Source: Eutypa lata (Eukaryota > Ascomycota > Sordariomycetes > Xylariales > Diatrypaceae). Taken from it: a DNA stretch of 64,000 nt. Shown here piece after piece: positions 56,078 through 64,000 of the stretch. The notes under the pieces were generated by a model. That model did not search any database, was not told the origin of the DNA, and saw nothing but the letters and a program-made list of their open reading frames with translations. The stretch is taken from positions 1,364,001 to 1,428,000 of the forward strand of contig JAKULF010000004.1 of assembly GCA_022661535.1 (NCBI GenBank), given 5' to 3'. Both the position numbers and the translations under genes were made by a program. Positions within the stretch are counted from its first letter, which is position 1, and each line of letters opens with the position of its first letter.

Positions 56078-59000
56078 GAAGTATGCGAATGATGAAATGT
56101 AAAAGTGATACTGAACTTTGCCGGTGTGACGAAGAAGAATGTCTGTGGTTTGGTGAGCTAACTTGCGTAAGTACCTCAATGATACGTGATGGCATACTAA
56201 CTAATTGAGAATCCTATGGTTTATTCATACGATGGTAAATAAGGTGCCATGGACATGATAGCACCGTCTCCTACGGGCAATACAATTGTCGTAGCAAAAC
56301 GGTGTGGTCCCCTTTTAAGTACAGAAACGTTGATACTAGCTATATTATTAAATTAAAATACGAACTACTAAGCATGTTGATAACTGCGAGATGGATATAT
56401 ATGATTTGGGCGTTGCTCACTTGAATTAATTTTATCTGGGTAGTAATGCCCAGCCAGAGAGCTGTACCTGTGGGGGTCGACTGGCATAAAGGGGCTGCTA
56501 ACCACTGGACCGCAACTGCACCACGCAGCGGACTAAATAAACTCAGATCATAATTCTACATCCAGGTAGGCTACTCTAGTCCTGCACTTACAACTATCAA
56601 TGCATCCAGTAACTTATTTTCTACATAACGCGAATAAGCGAGATGTATATTGGGAACTGATATGGTAACATTTCGGGTCTAAGTAGTAGACATTTTATCA
56701 TTGTGTAAACCCCTAGGCAACGATTTCATGATCATATTGACGTTAATTGTACGAAATGGAGCCGTGGAATCGTTAATAAAGACCATCCATGCATTAGGTA
56801 GATGGGATGGTGCGGGTTCGAGCGGGATTGATCGTAGTTACAGTTGACACCCTCACCGCTACGGGTAACCTTACCGCTCTTTTTCCACATATACTTCTAA
56901 TACACACCCATTAGAGGATAAAGCTAGGCTCTAGATTTCTATCAGAATTCCATAGCTCGGCTTGGCCGGCAGGAATTAGTTAGTAGCAAGGGTTGACAAG
57001 GAGCACGCACTGCGATGGGATAATAGCTGAGACAGGTCTTCAGGTCTGCGTTGCTTGTATTTACTACGTTTCAATAGGCAAGAAGGGATTCTAGCTATGT
57101 AGTATCGTTTATTATAACTCAGAGTCAGGTAATTTGAACTCTTTAGACCCCGTTTCATTCTTAGACATGGGAACATCGCCAAAGGATCTCAGGAACGGTA
57201 CCTTGAAAGTGCGGGGAAAATTAGGAAGACGAGATGGATCGATGTTGGGCTGTGGGTGGGGTAATCTGTGATGTGTGTCTGGCTACGTGGTATACAATAT
57301 TTTGAAGGCATGTTTAGCGCAGAGTCAAGGTTCAGAGCTAAACACCAGGGAGATAGATAGGCATGGTAACATGTTTCTCCTAAAAGAAATTGACACATCA
57401 GTGAACCATTGTTATTCTTTTGGAGTCATATACCTCATTGCATTGGTTGGTAGGGAAGAGAAAAGGGTCGGAATGAACAAGAGATTACGCACCATTTGTC
57501 TTTATTCTAATTCCAAAGGTTGGCACCTTTTGGGAATAATGGAGGCAAGCCAAGTGGAGGATGGAAAAGGGAGAGTGAGAAAGAGAATGCCATATTATGT
57601 TTCATGAGAAATGCCATCATAACTATAAAAATCTAGAGAGGTAATTTCGCGTGTCTTAGGAACATGTGTTGCCCTTTGGGTGGTTCAAGATCACCGTGTA
57701 CAGATACATCGAGCAGCCAGGTATACTGGGGGCTTAGGGAAAAGTGCGTTACGCTGTGATCGTTAGAATGTGCTTCTTAAAATAGACAACGGCAGATTTT
57801 CAAGCAGTTAGTTGCTGTCTGCAGCGATCGTGCTGGTCGTAGTCGTAGTCGCAGGCGCCGGCATCACCGTACCACACCACTAAATAATGTTGTTATGATG
57901 GCTTGACGGGCCGCGCATTCCGAGGATGTCAGTGGTAGACTACATACCCTAACCGAGCGGGACGCAACCTATCCGCCAGTCGTCGGGAAGGTATTACTCA
58001 AGCTGCTCGATAGTCATTGGTGAAAGTACCACTCGAAATGTTAATATTGGTGATCGGTGTTCGAACCGCGTGGCTTGGCTTGGAAGTAGGCGCAGATCCC
58101 GTATTTAAAGCAAACCCGTGAGAAATTACAAGTATGCTGCGTATTACTTCTATCGCCCAGTTAGTTCTAGGTATAGGTAGTATATTTGAGGTCTGGTTTA
58201 GAAGGAGCTTTGGAGACTGCGACGGTAGTTCGTGGTACTCGTAGGTTAAGGCGGGAGGATACCAACTGCAGGGCGCTCATTACAGCTGGTTCATCCTACA
58301 TTTAACAGCAGATTGGCCAACTAGAAGGAACACCCATTGCCTATAGTGTTCGGTTGTTGTCAGGTTCTAAGGACAAAGCTATCAGCCGGTACATCTAACG
58401 CGACCTCTAGAGTAGCAGTCGAATCCCCATGGGACCCTATAGCCGGAACGCTATTGAAGACGAACAACAAGACCTTTACTATACCAACCAGCCAATTGTG
58501 GGGGGTTTAGATGGTTTCTTGCAAGTGACTTGGGTTGGCTTGAAACATCTGTCTTGAAATTGTAGAGACTCGTATACCCTCAGCATTTGGATCGAGGGAA
58601 GGCGGATAGATAGGAGAGAAGACATGTCAATATATAATCAGGGAGGACTAAGCAACATCATTCTACCAGTGTAATAAACAATACCTGGGTATTAAATAAC
58701 ACCACAGCTGGTAGTTGAAGAACAGCTCCAAGATTCGAAGGCCAATGGGTCAATGAATCATCCGAGGTCCTTGAAGTTCATCTAGGTAGCATCTCCCAAG
58801 TGACCTCTTGAACCGCTTGCTAGAAACTGTATCATTATCCCGTTATGCTGCTACTGTCTCCCTCTCATATCGTGGTGCCCAGGTGTCATAGATACTATTT
58901 CTAATGTTCTACAATGGAACCCTATCTTGCTTCGTGGACTACTAGGTATTCATAAACGATATATGAAGCTACTAAAGACGGCGAACAAATATTCCACGGC

Positions 59001-62000
59001 GCAAAAGTACGGACGGAAGGGTCTGAAGAACACACCTCGTCTCGCGTAGTCCCGGTGGAGGTAAGTATATCTGGGGGTCGTTGTTGTTTTTTCGTAATAC
59101 ATTCGAGGAAGGAAGTCGGACTAGGGGTGTCTCCGGCTTCAGAGGGGGGTTCGAACGATGTCTCGAGGCTTGCTATTTAATCGAATGACAAGAGCGGCCA
59201 TAGAAGGACAAATACTCAATGTTGAATTAGTAGTTCTAGAGAATCTTCTATGACCTAGGCAAACGCCCATGTTTTACTCACCTTGGAATGCCTTCTTGGT
59301 ATGTTGGTATCAACACGAATGCGCCGCCTAACGTTAGCCAGGCGATCTATCGTGGCTCGCTTCCCTCAACAACCATCGTTTGATATATTTTAGAGTAGAC
59401 GTAACGTAGTATTTAATATTAAAGGAAACTGATGGTTAAGTTTAATTTTTGTGTTTCAACCCAGAGATGGCTCGTAACGTAACGCGTCGACGGTATTGTT
59501 TGGCTGGAGTCAACACACCAAAATACCTAGGTAGAGTTCTCAATTCCGTCCCAGCTATGCTGGGACCCCAGAACTTGTGTTCGTGTTTTCCATTGCCATT
59601 GTTATTATTATTATTACCAGCAGAGAGTTTATTAATTTACCCACAGGTTTTCGAGATGCAGGGAATTTAGGTTTGATTGTGTTTTTTTTTTTTTTACTTT
59701 ATTTAGTTCGTGTCTTGGTTATAGTTTTGTGTTACCGGCTCCATGGTTCGTTGTTACCAAGGCATCATTCTCAGCCACATTATGCTTCCTCGACCTATCA
59801 ACTAGCTAACCGTTTTTCCCTCATCTAAACAACAAGTAGGAGAAAAACGTGCCCGAAGTTGGACGAAGTTCAGATACACCACCTAACTTACTTACTTCAT
59901 CTTGAAGATAAACACGAAGAACTGACGTCAACTCGAGAGCTTGATCATGTTATCCATCGAAAAATCCCACTTATCAGCTCTCTCCTTTTTTTCCTTTCTA
60001 GATTCCATTGCCGGACGTCTCTAGACCGTAATATGAAGAAGGGAGTCCCTTGTCTCGAACCGTTCGTACTATTCATGTAGTAACCTTTTCTAGGGTCCTC
60101 TGCTGATTGCTTGCCTGCCTGCCTGCCTGTCTGCCCGCCCGCCCGAAGAAACCACAGCCCCTCCCTTCCCTGTATTTCCCTTTCCCTTCTCATTTTCCCT
60201 CTCCTCTCCTCTCCTCCCCTCTCGTTCGTTTCTTCCCTCCCCCTCCAATCCATGCTACCATCCCACTTGCAGGGTTCTCCCGTTCCGCGAGTCAGTTCCG
60301 ATCTGATCAGCAGCATCAGTCGGTCCGGCTGATCCCCAGGGGGTGGGTGCCACGACGTTTACTATTGAGCTGCGGGTGGATGAGGAAAAAAAAGAAAAGT
60401 ACTTGTTGAAGGTTAACGTTAGGTAGTCTTGGTAGATTAAACGACGAAGGTTTCGGTACGGTACGGTACGGTACGTGGCGAGGTCCGAAGGTTAGGCGTC
60501 GGTTGGCTTTCTTTTTTCCCTTTTCATTTTTTTTTTCATTCTTTCTCTACGTTTGGGCGGCACCGCAGATGCACCAATATGTACGTACTGCGGTGTACAA
60601 GTAGAAGATGTATGCAGAGGCGCACACCGCATGTAACAAGCCATTGACTAGGTATTTAGTAGGTTTGCGCTACTTGAGCGAAGAAGGTTTACGTTGCGCG
60701 GCTCCCACCAGGTCTTCTTGATCGGCTGACCTCGGTGGCGCCAACCCAAACCAACAACGAGTCGGTATATCATACCCAACGCGTCTGTAAGGTGCGGGGA
60801 GAGAAAGAAGGAAAGAGGCTGTGAAGTGGACAAACATGGTGCGGCAGACAACAGGCGGTATTAGGTACCAGGAGTAGATAGAACGAACACGACCGTATAT
60901 AGTTCAGCATACACGCATGCGGTTGGAGACGGCCTACCTACGGTAGCGCCGGCGATGGTACAGAGTGCAACAAAAACGTAGACAGTGGGTGATAGGTAAT
61001 GTGTATGTGCATCACAATATGTGCATGCGTCACCAATAACGAAAATCGGACGAAAGTCTGAGAATCTGGCGCGATAGTCAGATACGCCAGCGGGAAGTCA
61101 AACGCCACAAGAAAGGCAGACAACGTCAAATTAGGTAGGCAACGCGGTGTCTGCCTATCCCCTTATTTCTACTGGCTACATACATACATACAATAGCAGT
61201 AGATAGTTATTACAGTAGGTATACAATGCACACGCCATCCCCATTCTCTGAAGTCAGCCTGTCTCTTTCCCTCGAATCGGCTACGGCCCCGGGGTGAACC
61301 TTGGATTCGACCAACCGGCTCCAAACCCCTCATGTTCGCTCTTGAATCAGCATCCCGCCCTAGTTCCGTTAAGCAATGTACAATACGGTAGTAGTAGTAG
61401 TAGGTAACCCCCTTGGACCCCCCCTGGCCTGGTGGCTTTAGTTTTACCTCCGGGGCGAAGCCTAGTGGTTGTATCCAGATTCGTTCAGTGTTCCGCCGGG
61501 GACTAGCTCGGTTTTCGGTCGTGATACGGTTCCAACCAATGGAATTTTCTTTGCTCTCCCTCGGGCTATAGTTAGCCTGACGGCGGGAAGGGTGGAAGAG
61601 AGACACCGCAGAGACGGAGAGAGCCTGGTAGGTAGGCAATATGACACATCATGCGATTTGATTTTAAACCAAGAATGAAAGTCTAGATAAGTATATAGTA
61701 AATAATTAAACAAACAAGCAGATCAGCATGCCTAGCTTATCGAGTTCTTTCTCATCTCCGTCTTGTTACTAGTAATTGGAAGATGATGATATTCTCATTC
61801 TTACTGTTACTATTGCCTAGACAAGGAAAGCGGCAACAGAAGCGGTCGGTCAGACCAGACAACAACAGACAAGGTACGAACCAGTACCAACAGAGGATTA
61901 CTTGTACACAATGCCATTGATGTTACAACGATTCACTTTATTAAGAGGAGGCCAGATATACATCTCTAGGTAGGTAGCTAAGGTAAACTAGGATACCGCT

Positions 62001-63509
62001 GTTTAATAAAAAAAAAAAAGTGTATTCGTTTAGAGCGGCGCTTGTACAACTCTGCTGTGTCTCCTGTACACATATACCTATATACATACATACAGCCCAG
62101 TGTAGCAGTGAACACACTGGAGAAAGGGAATACTGTAGGTAGGTAAAAGCGTGTCAGGCTTTGGTGTCAACCATTAATATTCTTGCACAGACTATTGCCA
62201 TGCTTATCAAATAACAGTATCCACTCCAAACTCCACACTATGTTTTCTCCCTAGCCCCCCCTTCTACCACCATCTCCAATGTCCAATGGGGGAGAAGCGA
62301 GCAAGGATGGCTACCTCCCACTAGCTAATACGTGCTACTTACCTGCTGTAAGCAAGCAATCATGCATGCTCGCTTGCTTGTCTGCTTGCTTAATGTTTCC
62401 TCGTAACCAACCAACCAAAAGCCACACACACACACACACCCAACTCATTGAACGAGACAACTGCCCCCGAGAATCCTATTCGTTCCCCAGGAACCCATAC
62501 TGGTCAATATATCACATTCGTCATCAGCATTGCAAAGAAGAACACAACGTATGTATAGTAGTATACGACAACACCTGCCTCGATAAGGCTATGATGACGC
62601 TTTAGAAGCCTAGATTGACTCGAACACGAACTGGGAGAACAAAAACACCCCATCACATCACTCACGCCCGCGTTTTTTGCGGCAACGAACGAGGCCGAGA
62701 AAATCATCGAAATAATTATCCCACCACCCCATTCCGTATCGTAGATGGGAGATAGCAAAAAGAAATAAGTCGCACGAGGAAAAAAAAAAAATACCACACG
62801 CAGTAAGAAGGGTCGTCCCGATAAAAATATATCTTTGATGTGATGATGATGATTACAACAAAATAACAACAAACTCTTAAACTGTGCCGCGAGGCAAGCC
62901 ATTCTTTTACCACGCCCCCACCACCGCCTGTCATGCCTTGCCTGTCTGCCTGCCCGCCTGCCTGTCCGCTTCTGATGTAGAAGATAGAACAGAGAAAAAA
63001 AAGTTATAGAACAACGCGGCTAAAAGCAAATCTGAAAGAAGAAGAAGAAAAAATCATTTCGCTGACTGGTTGTTTGTTGCCAAACTAGAATGTGATCTAA
63101 GTGCTCCGGCCGTTACATCGTCGACGATTTTTGCGATCCGTAATCGCGCCATCTGCCTGATTTCTTTTGTCCCTTTTTTTTCTTCTTTTCTCACTCTCCC
63201 CCACTCCCTTCAAACCATAGTCGTATTCCTACCATCGAGATGCCTCGACTGCGACCTCGGCGCCGAATTCGACCTACATAGATGGGAAAGTCGATGATAA
63301 TAAAAAAACAGTCGAACGATTCGTGTGGTACTAAAAGAGTAAATAATCCATGAAGCAATTCGCGCCAATTAGGCAAGCCTTGACCGCCCAGCAGCCACTG
63401 CTTTGTGAGATTCCGAAACCTCGCCGAACAAACACATTGTTGAATTATTGCCTTGGCCAACCCGTGGCCACCGTTGTGGACTCCAGTCGTGAATAAACTC
63501 GCGTTGCAT
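56078..63509. other. 7.4-kb gene-poor region with microsatellites
   Basis: No gene that I can support. Simple repeats: TGCC/TGCCC at 60111-60145, GGTAC x4 at 60455-60475, CA at 62422-62439 and TGCC at 62938-62967. Several poly-A/T runs occur at 59683-59695, 62008-62019 and 62780-62791. Open frames such as 57275-57607 (+) and 61169-61639 (-) are lone and composition-driven. The right 1-2 kb may be 3' UTR of the gene at the edge. Confidence 0.6.
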
Positions 63510-64000
63510 CTATGTACGACGGTTTAGACGGCCGAGCATGCTCCGGTCGATATCGCTACTCGTGCTAGGACCTGTATCCATTATGTTCCCTAAGCTCATG
63601 ACAGAATTTGCGTTGCTACTACCGGGCGGAGGCCCGGATGGACTACCACGAGGCGGCGGTGTCCGATTATCATACCCGTGATGCGGTTGTGACGGAGGCA
63701 GCTGTTGGTATGCTGATAGGTGACCTGGGCTGCTACTTGATGGCGATCGTCTTCGGGAACCGTCTTCAGGAAAGGTATTTGGAGGAGGGAGGCGCATTCC
63801 GGGGTCGTCGTCCGATGGCCTTTGCCGTCTTCTCCCTGCTTCACCTCTATCGTCTGTGAAAGATCCGAAGGATCCGGTGGGGGATGGGAGGGGTTGATCG
63901 TAAGGGGGGCTTACAGCCGGATAGCTGCCGCCCCCACCACTGCTCGGAGGAGCGTTAGCAGGGCCAGATAAAGGTTGACCATATGCTCCATACAGTGGTG
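63510..64000 (-). CDS. C-terminal part of a Ser/Pro/Gly-rich protein (5' end beyond window)
   Basis: One minus-strand frame is open from the window edge to a stop at 63510-63512, about 163 residues. It is low in complexity (Pro, Ser, Gly, Arg-rich: LPPSQPHHGYDNRTPPPRG) and ends in a more conserved-looking SVMSLGNIMD, then SDIDRSMLGRLNRRT. Such tails are common in fungal transcription regulators, but no DNA-binding domain is in view, so the family is unassigned. The last 30 residues look structured and may be a conserved motif. Confidence 0.65.
   Translation of the reverse strand, partial: PLYGAYGQPLSGPANAPPSSGGGGSYPAVSPPYDQPLPSPTGSFGSFTDDRGEAGRRRQRPSDDDPGMRLPPPNTFPEDGSRRRSPSSSSPGHLSAYQQLPPSQPHHGYDNRTPPPRGSPSGPPPGSSNANSVMSLGNIMDTGPSTSSDIDRSMLGRLNRRT

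Noticed and set aside
58055..58085. GTTCGAACC-like sequence as a tRNA T-arm
   Set aside because: The flanking bases do not pair into a T-stem and no A box lies upstream at tRNA spacing.
61169..61639. 156-aa minus-strand frame
   Set aside because: No domain, includes a Tyr run from a short TAG/GTA repeat, and lies in gene-poor DNA.

Overview
This window is nuclear DNA from a filamentous ascomycete (Pezizomycotina), most likely a Sordariomycete. Genes are split by short introns (about 48-136 bp) with GTRNGT-like donors and CTAAC-type branch points. The gene families are typically fungal: HET, ENA sodium ATPase, PMT1, PAN3, DUF4360-like, Fta2. Intergenic DNA is rich in TAGG/TTGG/GAGA microsatellites and carries marks of repeat-induced point mutation (RIP). 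A xylarialean source would fit, but that is a guess. I assembled exon models by hand; splice phase was checked at every listed junction.

Layout. 1-1.7 kb: wreck of a membrane glycoprotein gene with CAA/CAG-to-stop changes. 2.0-6.5 kb: a HET-domain gene and a cytochrome P450. 7.2-22.7 kb: conserved housekeeping block with an ER UBX-domain protein (FAF2/Ubx2 type), PAN3 of the Pan2-Pan3 deadenylase, splicing factor SF3A1/Prp21 and O-mannosyltransferase PMT1. Between SF3A1 and PMT1 sits a small AT-saturated element with 116-bp LTR-like terminal repeats. 23.7-35.6 kb: accessory stretch with a fungal kinase-like gene, a tandem pair of compact RING-IBR-RING (RBR) ubiquitin ligases, a single-pass membrane protein, an orphan and an Fta2-type kinase-fold gene. 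35.9-39.7 kb: divergent pair of an SDR reductase and an FAD monooxygenase. 40.2-46.5 kb: ENA-type Na+/K+ P-type ATPase and a secreted type-B carboxylesterase. 46.5-64 kb: very gene-poor, holding only a secreted DUF4360-like gene, a broken gene of unknown family, and the C-terminal end of a Ser/Pro-rich protein running off the right edge.

How genes work together. The housekeeping genes are functionally unrelated neighbours: ER protein quality control, mRNA deadenylation, splicing and secretory O-mannosylation. The SDR and FAD monooxygenase share one 547-bp promoter region and could act in one oxidative route for an aromatic or phenolic compound. The RBR pair arose by local duplication: both copies have a 479-nt first exon and the same intron position. 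One copy has lost a zinc ligand in RING2. I found no CRISPR, rRNA, confident tRNA or complete secondary-metabolite cluster.

Most interesting signals: the LTR-flanked miniature element with asymmetric RIP; the divergent RBR pair; an inferred GC-AG intron in the SF3A1 gene; the 660-bp intron of PAN3, part of which is open in frame with the next exon; a dispersed 150-bp repeat with two copies about 20.6 kb apart; and the RIP-like pseudogene at the left edge.
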